The translations under genes were made by a program, and so were the position numbers. Of a stretch of DNA of 64,000 nt, positions 33,539 to 43,267 are shown piece after piece; positions within the stretch are counted from its first letter, which is position 1, and the number at the start of each line of letters is the position of its first letter. Source of the DNA: Brevinema_A sp051649245 (lineage in GTDB: Bacteria; Spirochaetota; Brevinematia; Brevinematales; Brevinemataceae); contig JBOFGS010000024.1 in the NCBI GenBank assembly GCA_051649245.1, forward strand, positions 31,465 to 95,464, in the 5' to 3' direction. Under the pieces are notes generated by a model. It saw only the letters and a program-made list of their open reading frames with translations. It was not told where the DNA came from and did not search any database.

Positions 33539-34261
33539 TTACGTATCTTGTTTTGTTGGAGCAACAACAATCTCACGGATACAAACTTCTTGAGGTTGAG
33601 AATAAATAAAAAATGCAGCTTCAGCGATATTTTCAGCATAAAGTCCTTTTCCCATTGATTTTTTCCATTCATTATATCCATCAACGATATCTGAGTTTGT
33701 GGTATGAGACATTAATTCTGTTTCTACAACCCCTGGAGCAATCAATGTAACTCTCACATTTGCATGTGATACTTCTTGCCTAATAGTTTCTGTTATTGAA
33801 TGTATCGCAAATTTTGTTCCACAATATATTGCATGATTCATAAATGTTTTTTTACCGGCAATAGAACTCACATTAATAATAGTACCATTATTTCTATCAA
33901 CCATATCTTTTAATACAAGATTCATTCCATTAAGGACACCTTTTATATTGATGTCAATCATCGTATTCCATTCTTCTATTGCTTGAGTTTCTGGATGTCC
34001 AAGAAGCATAATCCCTGCATTGTTAATCAAACAATCTACAGGCACACCAAATTTAATCTCTGCATCTTTAATAGCACTTGCAAAAGCATTCATATCTAAA
34101 ACATCCACTCTGCGACATAGTGTGTTTGGAAGATTTAATGCTTCCATTTTTTCGACTCTTCTTCCTAATAATAATAACGAATATCCTGCTACAGAAAATT
34201 TTTTTGCAATCGCCGCTCCAATACCTGAGCTAGCTCCTGTAATCACAACTAATTTTTTCAT
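33539..34261 (-). CDS. Short-chain dehydrogenase (YdfG-like)
   Basis: A 240-residue classical SDR: ITGASSGIG near residue 7, NNAGIMLLG near 85, Ser in NVSSIAG and Tyr-x-x-x-Lys in IYCGTKFAIHS. The overall pattern resembles the YdfG/serine-3-dehydrogenase branch, which reduces hydroxy-acid-type substrates. I start at ATG 34261, behind AGAGGAG; a longer frame to 34321 lies over the promoter. Its actual substrate is unknown. Confidence 0.82.
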   Translation of the reverse strand: MKKLVVITGASSGIGAAIAKKFSVAGYSLLLLGRRVEKMEALNLPNTLCRRVDVLDMNAFASAIKDAEIKFGVPVDCLINNAGIMLLGHPETQAIEEWNTMIDINIKGVLNGMNLVLKDMVDRNNGTIINVSSIAGKKTFMNHAIYCGTKFAIHSITETIRQEVSHANVRVTLIAPGVVETELMSHTTNSDIVDGYNEWKKSMGKGLYAENIAEAAFFIYSQPQEVCIREIVVAPTKQDT

Positions 34262-34292
34262 TTTATCTCCTCTACTGCAGCTTTTATTATAT

Positions 34293-34321
34293 AATATATA
34301 TAACGTAGAGTGATTTGTCAA
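34293..34321 (-). promoter_or_regulatory. Promoter of the YdfG-like gene
   Basis: On the minus strand TTGACA (34316-34321), 17 bp, TATATT (34293-34298). Confidence 0.6.
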
Positions 34322-34357
34322 TAATATATATTGTATGAAGAATAAGAAACTTTATAG

Positions 34358-34386
34358 TTGACAACAGGTTTTTTTGGGGATATAAT
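34358..34386 (+). promoter_or_regulatory. Promoter of the GT2 gene at 34528
   Basis: TTGACA (34358-34363), 17 bp, TATAAT (34381-34386). It leaves a leader of about 135 nt. Confidence 0.65.
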
Positions 34387-34527
34387 ATTTTTATATATCA
34401 AAAAATCATTACAAGAATACTCAGATAACTTTGTTTTGTGAAATTACTTATCTGTGAAGAATAGATAAAAAATATATTTTTTAAAAATCAATAAAATTTC
34501 TTTTATTAAAGCTTAAGGACTTCAATT

Positions 34528-35595
34528 ATGCCTAAATTATCTATAGTGATTCCTGTTTATAACGTAGAAAAATATCTTAGAGAATGTTTAGATTCTATAG
34601 TACATCAAACATTAAAAGATATTGAGATTATTATTGTCAATGACTGTTCTCCTGATCATTCTGAAGAAATTATTTTTGAGTTTATCAAAAAAGATCCACG
34701 TATTGTTTATATAAAACATGAAATCAATAAAGGACTTAGTGGTGCACGAAATACCGGTATTGAAAATGCAACTGGAGAATGGATTGCTTTTATTGACAGT
34801 GACGATTTTCTAGCAAAAGATATTTACTCAAAAATTATCGCTCATTGTGAACAATATCATGCTAACTTCGGAGTCTTTGGGCGAAAAATGTTTGGCATTG
34901 TCGAAGGGAAAACAATTACTCCTGCGTACTTTTATCCATCGATATCTTCTGGAAGTATCATAGATCATACAAACTATGAAAAAATATTAACTGGAACTCC
35001 TACAAAAATCTTTAAAAGACAAGATTTATTAGATCATAATCTTCGTTTTCTAGAAAATATTACCACAGAAGATTGGATATTTCACTATCAATATATTGTT
35101 TGTGTTAAACCTAAGATAGCTGCAATAAATAATATTGGTTATTATTACCGACGAAATGAACAATCTATTATGGGGCAGATTTCAAAAAATGGTGTTAATC
35201 CACCAAAAATTGCAACATTAATCTGTAAGTTTCTTAAAGAAAAAGGAGTCTTTGATCTATACAAATATAAATTACGTAATGAATGCTTTTTTTTTCTATT
35301 TTCTATTTATTCACAATTAATAGAAGATGTTAAAGAGGAATATTTCGAGCATTTAATCGCTTTCTGTAACGCATTTGATCCTTCGGAAGATGATATCAAA
35401 CATTCTCCTGCTTTATTATTTGGAAGATTATCAGATATGTCTTTATATCATAAAGATCTTTTACTAAAGAATTTCCTGCCTTATTATGAAGTTTCTTCTG
35501 ATAAGTGGTATCGGTTTGGTCAGTTATCAATAATAAATAAGTTAAAAAAAGTATTGCATGTTTTCATAAAAAAATATTTTCTTCCAAAATCTTAA
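34528..35595 (+). CDS. Family 2 glycosyltransferase
   Basis: A 355-residue GT-A transferase with the capsule/LPS GT2 start KLSIVIPVYNVEKYL, NDCSPDHSEE, NKGLSGARNTG and the DxD motif IDSDDFL (Asp90-Asp93). The C-terminal part is helical and basic. It stands alone between leftward genes with its own promoter, away from the main sugar locus, so it may modify a glycan made elsewhere. Substrate unknown. Confidence 0.85.
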   Translation: MPKLSIVIPVYNVEKYLRECLDSIVHQTLKDIEIIIVNDCSPDHSEEIIFEFIKKDPRIVYIKHEINKGLSGARNTGIENATGEWIAFIDSDDFLAKDIYSKIIAHCEQYHANFGVFGRKMFGIVEGKTITPAYFYPSISSGSIIDHTNYEKILTGTPTKIFKRQDLLDHNLRFLENITTEDWIFHYQYIVCVKPKIAAINNIGYYYRRNEQSIMGQISKNGVNPPKIATLICKFLKEKGVFDLYKYKLRNECFFFLFSIYSQLIEDVKEEYFEHLIAFCNAFDPSEDDIKHSPALLFGRLSDMSLYHKDLLLKNFLPYYEVSSDKWYRFGQLSIINKLKKVLHVFIKKYFLPKS

Positions 35596-35648
35596 TATAT
35601 TTTCTTATTTTATATCATTTTATTGGTCTTAAATATTTCATAATAAAA

Positions 35649-36512
35649 TTATATGATTTTTTTTCCTCGATAGATAAGTTCTATATTTTGTTCCACTAAT
35701 TTTATTGCCGTATCTGTAAATTCAATAGTACCTTTTCCTGCTTCGCCATTCATAGTATTTGTAATAGTATAAGCTCCTTTTGAAGGACTAATAGGAGTAA
35801 TAGTATATATGATCTTATAGTGAGTGTTAAACGATCCACTGAAGTTCTTTAATTGTAATTCGATTTGTCCATTATCTAATTTTTTTCTTTCTATATCTGT
35901 TATATTTCTCGGCATAGAATAATTTTTTGCACTAGGATCTTCAAGATTTATTTTAAAAGTTTGCCCACTATATGTTAATCTCCAAATTTCATTTAAAAAT
36001 GCATTATTGAAATTTGTAGGAAGAGGTAGACTTTGTTCACGTCCACGAGATGCAATACGGACATCGTTGCCATAATTATCTTTGAAGTATAAAAATTCAT
36101 TATCCATACTTATTGTGGCTTCAATATCAGAAGGAGAGGTTATAGCAGCAGAATACAGGGACTGTGCAACACCATCAAAAGTACCTGATATAGGTGTTTT
36201 AAATATAAATGTACCATAAACTTGAGATCCTTTACCAGTTGCAATACAAGCTATTCTAAACTGAAAAATATCTTTATTTTGTGGTTTTATCGAGAGAAAA
36301 TTTATAGGATAGCTACATGTATTCGTTAGATTAATCGGATAAACTAGAACACGTCCTGAAGGAATCCATTCTGCGGGCATATTTTGATTGAATGTATGCG
36401 TGGATGGATCATCTATAAAAGGTAAGTTAGTCTCTGATGATGATGTTCCTTGAGAATCTAAGGAACATGAAGTTATTAAAAATAACGTAATAATGAAAAA
36501 AATACGAAACAT
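35649..36512 (-). CDS. Lipoprotein of unknown function
   Basis: A 287-residue lipoprotein with the signal MFRIFFIITLFLITSCS (lipidated Cys16). The rest is rich in Ser, Thr and Asn with alternating hydrophobic residues, suggesting a beta-rich extracytoplasmic fold. I recognise no domain. I start at ATG 36512 after GGGAG; a start at 36530 would add residues before the signal. Single-gene unit. Confidence 0.65.
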   Translation of the reverse strand: MFRIFFIITLFLITSCSLDSQGTSSSETNLPFIDDPSTHTFNQNMPAEWIPSGRVLVYPINLTNTCSYPINFLSIKPQNKDIFQFRIACIATGKGSQVYGTFIFKTPISGTFDGVAQSLYSAAITSPSDIEATISMDNEFLYFKDNYGNDVRIASRGREQSLPLPTNFNNAFLNEIWRLTYSGQTFKINLEDPSAKNYSMPRNITDIERKKLDNGQIELQLKNFSGSFNTHYKIIYTITPISPSKGAYTITNTMNGEAGKGTIEFTDTAIKLVEQNIELIYRGKKII

Positions 36513-36530
36513 AATGTTATACTCCCACAA

Positions 36531-36956
36531 TATAATATTATATTGTTTTATGTAGTGATCAAATGGTTATTAAAGATTATGAAATTGTGTTGGAGATATT
36601 TATCTTTAATATACCGTATGTATCAAAGTTTGATTTAACATTATAGTAATTTTTATATTGTCAAAAATATCTTATATATTATAATATAAGAGTTACTTTA
36701 TATATTAATAGTCCTAATCTTATTCATAAATTTTTCTTTGATAAAAATATGTATCAGGTTGAGTTAAGCAATTAGATAAGATATACCAATTAATTTATTT
36801 TTTTATTAAATTTCCACCGATTTTTACTATTAAATTATAAAACATTACTACTGTTTTTTTTTACAATTTTTTAATGAGTATGTTTCTAAAATAATTGCGA
36901 AGAAATTCAAAAGTAAGAAATAAATTACTTTTATTGACTAAGTATATAAAAGTTAC
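36531..36956. other. Intergenic, 426 bp
   Basis: AT-rich and without a convincing gene. A weak hairpin lies at its right end, and a TTGACA on the minus strand near 36659-36664 lacks a well-placed -10 box. Nothing else is recognised. Confidence 0.5.
36909..36932 (-). terminator. Weak terminator candidate after the molybdenum operon
   Basis: Arms AAAAGTAA and TTACTTTT with an 8-nt loop. It is AT-only and short, 25 bp beyond the CHR gene stop. Confidence 0.35.
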
Positions 36957-37472
36957 TTATCGTACTAAGATCCCAACTATTATAGCTCCTATCATCAAAA
37001 AAGAAGGATGAATTTTGAAGAAATAGAGCCCTATAATTGTGATCAGCATAATGATATAAGAATGAGGACTACCAAGTACTGTTCTCATTCCAAATACAAT
37101 ATCTATCATAAGAACAAAAACAACAGGTTTTACAAAAAGAAGCATATTTTTCATCCAAGTTGCTTCTCTATAACGAGTATAAAGGATAGAACATGAAATC
37201 ATCATTAATGCTACAGGTAAGATAGCCGAAACTACAGCTATCAAACTCCCTAACCATCCTCCCACTCTATATCCGACAAAAGAAGCAAGTTTAGTCAAAA
37301 CAGGTCCGGGAAGAGACTGACTGAAAGCAATTGCATCCATAAATTCAGCTTCTGTAAGCCAGTGATTAATATCTACACTTTCTTTTTGAACAATAGGAAT
37401 AAACGAAGAGCCACCACCAAAGGTAGTTAATCCTATTTTTAAAAATGATGTGAAAAGTTTCCAATATACCAT
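36957..37472 (-). CDS. Single-domain CHR (ChrA-like) transporter
   Basis: A 171-residue membrane protein holding one chromate-transport domain, with TTFGGGSSFIP at about 17-27 and SQSLPGPV near residue 53. Short CHR proteins usually occur as adjacent pairs that work together, but only one is present here. Chromate export is the named family role; in an anaerobe other oxyanions such as sulphate or molybdate are conceivable. It starts 14 bp after the TDT gene with a weak site, so it is probably coupled. It is the last gene of the molybdenum operon. Confidence 0.75.
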   Translation of the reverse strand: MVYWKLFTSFLKIGLTTFGGGSSFIPIVQKESVDINHWLTEAEFMDAIAFSQSLPGPVLTKLASFVGYRVGGWLGSLIAVVSAILPVALMMISCSILYTRYREATWMKNMLLFVKPVVFVLMIDIVFGMRTVLGSPHSYIIMLITIIGLYFFKIHPSFLMIGAIIVGILVR

Positions 37473-37486
37473 TATTTGTTTCTATG

Positions 37487-38419
37487 TTATTTATTTGTAT
37501 TAGCGTTTTTATTATGAGAAAATGTCTTAAAAAATTGAAATAAGACAATATAAATAAACACTGTTGTTAATGCTAATTGTACTCCAGATATTTCAAAAGC
37601 AATCGAAGAAAACAGCTTATTTTTATCAGTGAAAAAATCAGCTGTTTTTATTCCGGCTAATGTTCCAATGGCCATAGGAAATGTTAACCCTGCAAATACA
37701 GGTGTAAAAGGAACACTAAAAAATTTAGGAATACTGATGATTGTATAGAACAACGCAATCATCAATATAATATAAAGACTAAGAATCAACAGAGGGTTGG
37801 AAGATAACGTATTTAAACTGCTGACCAACACAAGAGCCGGAGGTGCTAAGAAAATAGCTCGTGTATGTGTTAATGCCTCAGGAATTCCATCTTTTAGAGC
37901 TCTGATCACTAAAGGAACATAAACCAAAATTAATGCAATTAATCCATAATACGTTAATCCTTTTGTAATAAGAGGTTCATTGAAAGGTGTTCCTACAACA
38001 ACTCCTACTAAAATTCCAAAATAAGTTACAAACCAACTAGGTACAAACGTTGCATAATTAAAACCTAAAATAACATGTTTCCATGTAAAAAATAATATTA
38101 AAAATAAATGAATACCAATCCCTCCAAGCCACAACATTTTTCCGATAGGTGCGTAAAAAGGAAATATAAATGAACCAATCAATATGATAAGCATAGAAAA
38201 AGAAGGATATAAGCTTGCTAAAACCATATTATTGTATTCTTCACGGCATTTTGAAAAATATAGGATCACTTTTGTAAGCATCATTATACCAACAATGATA
38301 CCTAAACCATGGAATAAATAACGAATCCATGTATAACCAAGTATTCCATAAATGTTTGAAAGTGTGACTGATCCCATCACAGCGGCTACAAAACCAATAG
38401 GCATTATTAATAAATTCAT
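37487..38419 (-). CDS. TDT-family transporter
   Basis: A 310-residue protein with about ten membrane segments. It resembles the tellurite-resistance/dicarboxylate transporter family (TehA/SLAC1-like), with LMNLLIMPIGFVAAVMGSV near the start. I place the start at ATG 38419, after AAGGA. An in-frame extension to 38497 overlaps mobAB. In this operon a channel for nitrate or nitrite is a reasonable guess, since SLAC1-like channels pass anions; this is inference only. Confidence 0.7.
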   Translation of the reverse strand: MNLLIMPIGFVAAVMGSVTLSNIYGILGYTWIRYLFHGLGIIVGIMMLTKVILYFSKCREEYNNMVLASLYPSFSMLIILIGSFIFPFYAPIGKMLWLGGIGIHLFLILFFTWKHVILGFNYATFVPSWFVTYFGILVGVVVGTPFNEPLITKGLTYYGLIALILVYVPLVIRALKDGIPEALTHTRAIFLAPPALVLVSSLNTLSSNPLLILSLYIILMIALFYTIISIPKFFSVPFTPVFAGLTFPMAIGTLAGIKTADFFTDKNKLFSSIAFEISGVQLALTTVFIYIVLFQFFKTFSHNKNANTNK

Positions 38420-38433
38420 AAGAATTCCTTGTG

Positions 38434-39450
38434 TTACTTTTGATAAAGTAAAAAATTTACAATTTCTGGTATTTGATTTGATGTAAAGTGAGGACAAGAA
38501 GTTTTTTCTCCTCCAACCTGAGCAATCACATTTTTTAAAGAAACATGACTATTTTCATCTTTAAATACTTCTATTTTTGGATAAAGAGAATCTTTAAAGC
38601 CTTCAAGCAAAATTACATCATACTGTTCAAATATTTTTAAAAAATCAGGAGTGGGTGTTTCTTGATTAATCATAAACGAATCAGGAGAAAAAATAGCAGT
38701 TGCTTTAGCACCAGCTTTACGATGCAAGAAAGTATCTTTACCTTCTTCATCAAAAGAATAAGAATGCTTGGTGTGTTTAATGGTAGCAACTGTTTTTTTA
38801 TGTTTTTCAAATTCGGGAATGAGCTTGCAGATGAGAGTTGTCTTACCAGAATTTTGACTTCCTGAAATTGCTACAATTAATGGTAGTAATTGCTTGTCTT
38901 CACATGTGTTAACATTAATCATCATTTTTTGTGAATAAAAAATGGTTTGAGAAATATCGACGATTTTTACTCGTAGTAATTTGAGCATGTTATGAATACT
39001 GTATTTCTCTGCACTTATCTGTGATAAGATTGTCTTCTCACAGTTTTTATGATAGTAACCACATAATGGATAATAAATTTCATTATGATCCTTAGGGATT
39101 ATGGCGTCATAATCAGAACAAAAAAATTCTTCCAAATAAAGAGGGATCATCTTAGAAAATAGAGGTTGATCAACACTAATAATAAAATTCCAATCAGTCC
39201 TGCTATGTTTCAATCCTTGATAGATTGCCTCTATTGGACCGATATTTAGATGCTCATCCGAAATAATAGGATAATTAAATTGTTCATATTTTTTTTGATT
39301 ATTAGTTGAGATAATAATTTGAGAAAAAGAAGTCAATTGATTCAAAATATGTTCAATAAAAAATTTACCTTGATATTCTAAAAATCCTTTGTCGACACCG
39401 CCCAATCGTGATCCTTTCCCTCCGGCAAGAATAAATACTGTCTTATTCAA
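38434..39450 (-). CDS. mobAB: MobA-MobB fusion for molybdenum cofactor guanylylation
   Basis: The N-terminal half is MobA, which adds GMP to molybdopterin; its motif LAGGKGSRLGGVDKGFL lies at the start. The C-terminal half is MobB, a P-loop GTPase with the Walker A motif SGSQNSGKTTL and EGFKDS. Fusion makes a bis-MGD-forming protein suited to the molybdoenzyme encoded upstream. The start is uncertain. TTG 39450, overlapping the previous stop by eight bases, best fits MobA; TTG 39462 or ATG 39504 are alternatives. It ends 14 bp before the TDT gene. Confidence 0.85.
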   Translation of the reverse strand: MNKTVFILAGGKGSRLGGVDKGFLEYQGKFFIEHILNQLTSFSQIIISTNNQKKYEQFNYPIISDEHLNIGPIEAIYQGLKHSRTDWNFIISVDQPLFSKMIPLYLEEFFCSDYDAIIPKDHNEIYYPLCGYYHKNCEKTILSQISAEKYSIHNMLKLLRVKIVDISQTIFYSQKMMINVNTCEDKQLLPLIVAISGSQNSGKTTLICKLIPEFEKHKKTVATIKHTKHSYSFDEEGKDTFLHRKAGAKATAIFSPDSFMINQETPTPDFLKIFEQYDVILLEGFKDSLYPKIEVFKDENSHVSLKNVIAQVGGEKTSCPHFTSNQIPEIVNFLLYQK

Positions 39451-40741
39451 ATCGATACTCAAAACTTTCTGTAATATTAAAGAAATCAGCGTAGTTAATG
39501 TCAAAGATCGATTTTTTTACTTTGGAAATGTCAATTTTTTCTTTAATAAGCTGTGATAAAATTCCTGAATAAGATAGATCACCTTGTAGCAAAGCTCCGT
39601 AAATCTTCCCATTTTTATGAATAATTTTTTTATAATTTCCTTTGTGGTCAATCTGAATATCAATATCAAATTCTTGATCATTGGAGTCAAGTTGATAAGT
39701 TCCCACTTCAGAACTTTTTAAGGTTGGAATCATTAAATCACAAGCTGGATTAGCTTGTCCTAAAGACATCGTAGGGAGATTGAAAAAATTCATTGTTGAT
39801 TTCATAGCAAAAAAATCTTCCATTTCAAGCTTTTTTCCTACCATGCTGTGAGCAGCAATAATAGCTTCTTTGACTGCAACTGACCAAATAGCAGCTGTGC
39901 CTGTAACATCTCCTGCAGCATAAATATCAGGATGTGATGTTTGTTTTTGATTATTTACTTCGATCGAGTTATGTGGTGTTTTTTTGATAGAAGAATTTTG
40001 AAGAAAACTTGTATTTGCAACTACTCCCGAAGCAACAATAATAAAATCGGCTGGAATTTTTTGTGAGTCATTTATTTCGACATATTCTGGTTTTTTATTT
40101 TTTTCATCTAAAATAATATCGGTAATCGTTGCATTAAAATGAAATTCAATTCCTTTTTGCTTCCATAAAGCCTGATAATTTGAAGCTGTGTAAAAATCTA
40201 ATTGTCGATTCATAACATGTGAAGATGTGTCAATAAGGTTGATTTTGAGATCGGTATGTGATAATCCTGTCATAATATCAGCACCAATCAATCCTCCTCC
40301 AATCACAACAACATTCTTATATTGTTTAGAAAGTTCTTTGATACGTTCGCAGTCATCAAGTGTTCTAACTCCAATAATATAAGGCGAAGGTTTTAAATTA
40401 TGAATATTTGGGAAATAGCTTGATGCACCGGTAGCAATTAATAATTTATCAAAAGAAATTGTTTCTCCAGATTCTAATCCAACAGTTTTCTCAGTTTCGT
40501 TTATTTTTGTGACTGATTGTCCGGAAATCCATTCGATATTATTTTTAGTGAAGAAATCTTCTGATTTGAAATTTAAACGACTGAGCGAACGTTCTCCGCT
40601 AATATAATAATGTAACATACAACGAGAGTAGATTGCTGTATCTTTAGAAATAAGTATAATCTTAGCATTTGGATCCAATCGACGAAGTGCTTCTGCTCCA
40701 TTGATTCCAGCTGCTGAGGCTCCTAATACTACATATGTCAT
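39443..40741 (-). CDS. FAD/NAD(P)-dependent oxidoreductase, electron donor subunit
   Basis: A 432-residue pyridine-nucleotide-disulphide-type reductase without redox-active Cys pair. It has the FAD Rossmann motif VVLGASAAGINGAEAL at the start, a second NAD(P) Rossmann motif VVVIGGGLIGADI near residue 145, and DIYAAGDV near residue 280. It resembles NasB/NarC-type subunits that pass electrons from NAD(P)H or ferredoxin to a cytosolic nitrate reductase. The ATG overlaps the ferredoxin stop, fitting one complex. Confidence 0.8.
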   Translation of the reverse strand: MTYVVLGASAAGINGAEALRRLDPNAKIILISKDTAIYSRCMLHYYISGERSLSRLNFKSEDFFTKNNIEWISGQSVTKINETEKTVGLESGETISFDKLLIATGASSYFPNIHNLKPSPYIIGVRTLDDCERIKELSKQYKNVVVIGGGLIGADIMTGLSHTDLKINLIDTSSHVMNRQLDFYTASNYQALWKQKGIEFHFNATITDIILDEKNKKPEYVEINDSQKIPADFIIVASGVVANTSFLQNSSIKKTPHNSIEVNNQKQTSHPDIYAAGDVTGTAAIWSVAVKEAIIAAHSMVGKKLEMEDFFAMKSTMNFFNLPTMSLGQANPACDLMIPTLKSSEVGTYQLDSNDQEFDIDIQIDHKGNYKKIIHKNGKIYGALLQGDLSYSGILSQLIKEKIDISKVKKSIFDINYADFFNITESFEYRFE

Positions 40742-41151
40742 TACAAAACCTCCTCAAGTGTAATTGCTGTCATTGGACATTGAGCTACACATTGGGGATA
40801 TCCTGTTTCGTGATCAACACACATATCGCATTTAAGAATTTCTTTTTTGGTACGATCGTCTTCTTTTAAGACACCATAAGGACATGCCATAACACACATA
40901 TAACAGCTGGCACATTGTTTTGAATTATAGGTAACATAACCTGTTTCTGGATCTTTAGCCATTGCTCCTGACATACAAGTATAAACACATTCGGGGAGAT
41001 CACAGTGACGACAAAAAATAGGTGAATTTTTACGGTCACTGCTCAAAACAACTCTATTCCGAGATTCTTCTGCGTGATGTGATATGATACATGATGTAAC
41101 ACATGTCAGACAAGCAATACATTTATCACGATCGATATTGATTCTTTTCAT
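40741..41151 (-). CDS. Ferredoxin-like subunit with four [4Fe-4S] clusters
   Basis: A 136-residue electron-transfer protein of the HycB/DmsB type. Sixteen cysteines form four groups: 11/14/17/21, 47/50/55/59, 80/83/86/90 and 108/111/121/125. There is no signal peptide or membrane segment, so it acts in the cytosol. It sits two bases after the molybdoenzyme gene and overlaps the FAD reductase gene, so it most likely carries electrons between them. Confidence 0.88.
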   Translation of the reverse strand: MKRINIDRDKCIACLTCVTSCIISHHAEESRNRVVLSSDRKNSPIFCRHCDLPECVYTCMSGAMAKDPETGYVTYNSKQCASCYMCVMACPYGVLKEDDRTKKEILKCDMCVDHETGYPQCVAQCPMTAITLEEVL

Positions 41152-41153
41152 AA

Positions 41154-43226
41154 TTACCCCTCCATTTTTTGAATGTAAATTGGTGTGGTTTTGTATGATG
41201 GTTCTTTAGAATATACATCATACAGCGATGGTGTTAATCGATTTGTTTCCATATAATGGATAGGAGCATAACATTGATTTTTAGGAACATCAGTAGTTAA
41301 TTCAGCAATAAAAATACTCTCTTCTCCATTAATTGATTTTACTAAGACTTTATCAAATTTATTAATATGGTGTTCTTTTGCTAATTCAGGATTAATAAAA
41401 ATATATGATTCATTTGAAGTCATGTCATTAATATAAGAAACTTCTCTTGTGCGGCTTTGAGTATGCCATTGTCCAACTGATCCTCTTCCTGTATTAAGGA
41501 TATAAGGATATTCTTTATTTACGGCAAGAGGATTTTCCATAGGTGCTTCAAATACAAATTTTGCTTTTTTAGAAGGGGTATAAAATTGATTGTTTTCAAA
41601 CAAACGGCGTTCATTTTCGGAAAGAGTTTCTCCTTCACGGAAAGGCCATTGAATTCCTGCGGAATCATTGAGAGCATCATAATCAACACCTGTAATATCA
41701 CAAGGCATTCCTTTAGAACATTTTTTAAGCAATTCAAATGCAGATTTTGGAGTTTCCCAACCTTTTAATAATGTTCCCATATTTAAAGCTTTCCCAACTT
41801 CATAAAATACTTGATAGTCTGATGGACGAGGACTTGAAACCATGGGTTGAAGTTTGGAGAGTCTTCGTTCGGTATTAATAAAAACTCCTTCTTTTTGGAG
41901 TCCTGTAGCAACAGGGAAGAAGACATCTGCTTCGATAGAACTTTCAGTATCTCCATAAAGGTCTTGTACAATAAATAAATCTAATTTATCGATTGCTTTT
42001 TTAAATTGTTCGTTATTTGCCCAAGAATGCCGTGGATTGGTACAACATACCCATAACGCTTTTATTTCTCCAGCAATAATTTTTTCGATAATCATGTTGT
42101 AAGGTAAGGTGGGTTTTTGAGGTAACACTGCCGGATCAATATCTAACGCTTGAGCTACAGCTTGCCGTCGATTTTCATTGTCAAAATCTCCTCCACCGTA
42201 CAAACCTGCTGTATTACTGAATGCACGTGATCCCATAGCATTACATTGTCCGGTAATGGAGTTGGCACCTGTGCCGGGGCGTCCGATATTTCCAGTCATT
42301 AAAGCAATATTAATAATGGCTTGAGCTGTTCGTACAGCTTCATATCCTTGATTGACACCCATGGTCCACCATAGAGAAACACGTTTTCCCTTATGAATCA
42401 TGTCAGCAAGATCTTGCAATTCTTTTGCTGTTATACCTGTTACGGATTGTAATTGCTCTAAAGAATAAGAACCAACGTGTGTTTTAAATGCTTCAAAATT
42501 TTCTGTGTAATTATTGATATAATCATGATTAATCCAATCTTTTTCGATGAGATAGTTGGCTAATGTATATAATAAAACAAGATCTGATTTAGGAGTTAAT
42601 TCCAAATGTAAATCTGCGTGTTGTGCTGTTTCAGAACGACGTGGATCAATTACAATGACTTTTTTATTATTATTTAATCGTACTCTATTCCAAATAATCG
42701 GATGAGCAACTACTGGATTTGCTCCAACAAAAATAATTGTATCTGATAGTTCAAAATCATTGAGTGTGTATGGTGGTGCATCAAAACCAAAACTTTGTTT
42801 ATGAGCAACAACAGAAGTTGCCATACAAAGTCTTGTATTTCCATCAACATTTCCACCTAAAAAATTACGCATCACATGTCCAAATAATGCCATTTCTTCA
42901 GTACATAATTGTCCTGTACTAATACCCGCAATTGCATCTCCGCCATATTCTTTTTTGATTGCTGTTAATTTATCAGCAACGTATTGATAACCTTCTTTCC
43001 ATGTTGAAAGATAACGAAATTGACCGTTTTCTTTAATACGTGGCAAAGGTTTATCATTAAACTTAGAAAGTTGTTGATGCAATGATAAACCTTTAATACA
43101 TGAAAATCCTTTGTTTACAGGATAATTTTGGGTAGGTTCCAATCTGATAATCCGATCGTTTTCAACGTAAGCGTCAAAATTACATGCAAGAGAACAGTAA
43201 TTACAGGTAGTTTGTTTTTTTTTCAT
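41154..43226 (-). CDS. Molybdopterin oxidoreductase, nitrate-reductase-like
   Basis: A 690-residue bis-MGD enzyme. Its N-terminal [4Fe-4S] site is Cys8, Cys11, Cys15 and Cys43. The probable molybdenum ligand is Cys134 in GNTRLCMATSV, a pattern of assimilatory-type nitrate reductases (NasA/NarB) and not of selenocysteine formate dehydrogenases. SITGQCNAMGSR and TNPRHSW further support this group. There is no twin-arginine signal, so it is cytosolic. The order molybdoenzyme, ferredoxin, FAD subunit plus cofactor genes recalls the clostridial NarABC arrangement. A formate dehydrogenase-like role cannot be excluded. Confidence 0.82.
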   Translation of the reverse strand: MKKKQTTCNYCSLACNFDAYVENDRIIRLEPTQNYPVNKGFSCIKGLSLHQQLSKFNDKPLPRIKENGQFRYLSTWKEGYQYVADKLTAIKKEYGGDAIAGISTGQLCTEEMALFGHVMRNFLGGNVDGNTRLCMATSVVAHKQSFGFDAPPYTLNDFELSDTIIFVGANPVVAHPIIWNRVRLNNNKKVIVIDPRRSETAQHADLHLELTPKSDLVLLYTLANYLIEKDWINHDYINNYTENFEAFKTHVGSYSLEQLQSVTGITAKELQDLADMIHKGKRVSLWWTMGVNQGYEAVRTAQAIINIALMTGNIGRPGTGANSITGQCNAMGSRAFSNTAGLYGGGDFDNENRRQAVAQALDIDPAVLPQKPTLPYNMIIEKIIAGEIKALWVCCTNPRHSWANNEQFKKAIDKLDLFIVQDLYGDTESSIEADVFFPVATGLQKEGVFINTERRLSKLQPMVSSPRPSDYQVFYEVGKALNMGTLLKGWETPKSAFELLKKCSKGMPCDITGVDYDALNDSAGIQWPFREGETLSENERRLFENNQFYTPSKKAKFVFEAPMENPLAVNKEYPYILNTGRGSVGQWHTQSRTREVSYINDMTSNESYIFINPELAKEHHINKFDKVLVKSINGEESIFIAELTTDVPKNQCYAPIHYMETNRLTPSLYDVYSKEPSYKTTPIYIQKMEG

Positions 43227-43267
43227 AAAAATTCTCCTATGATTGAGGCCGTTATACTATATTTATC

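Noticed and set aside
41154..43226. Selenocysteine formate dehydrogenase
   Set aside because: The metal-ligand position is an ordinary Cys codon (Cys134 in RLCM), no in-frame TGA is present, and the flanking motifs fit nitrate reductases better.
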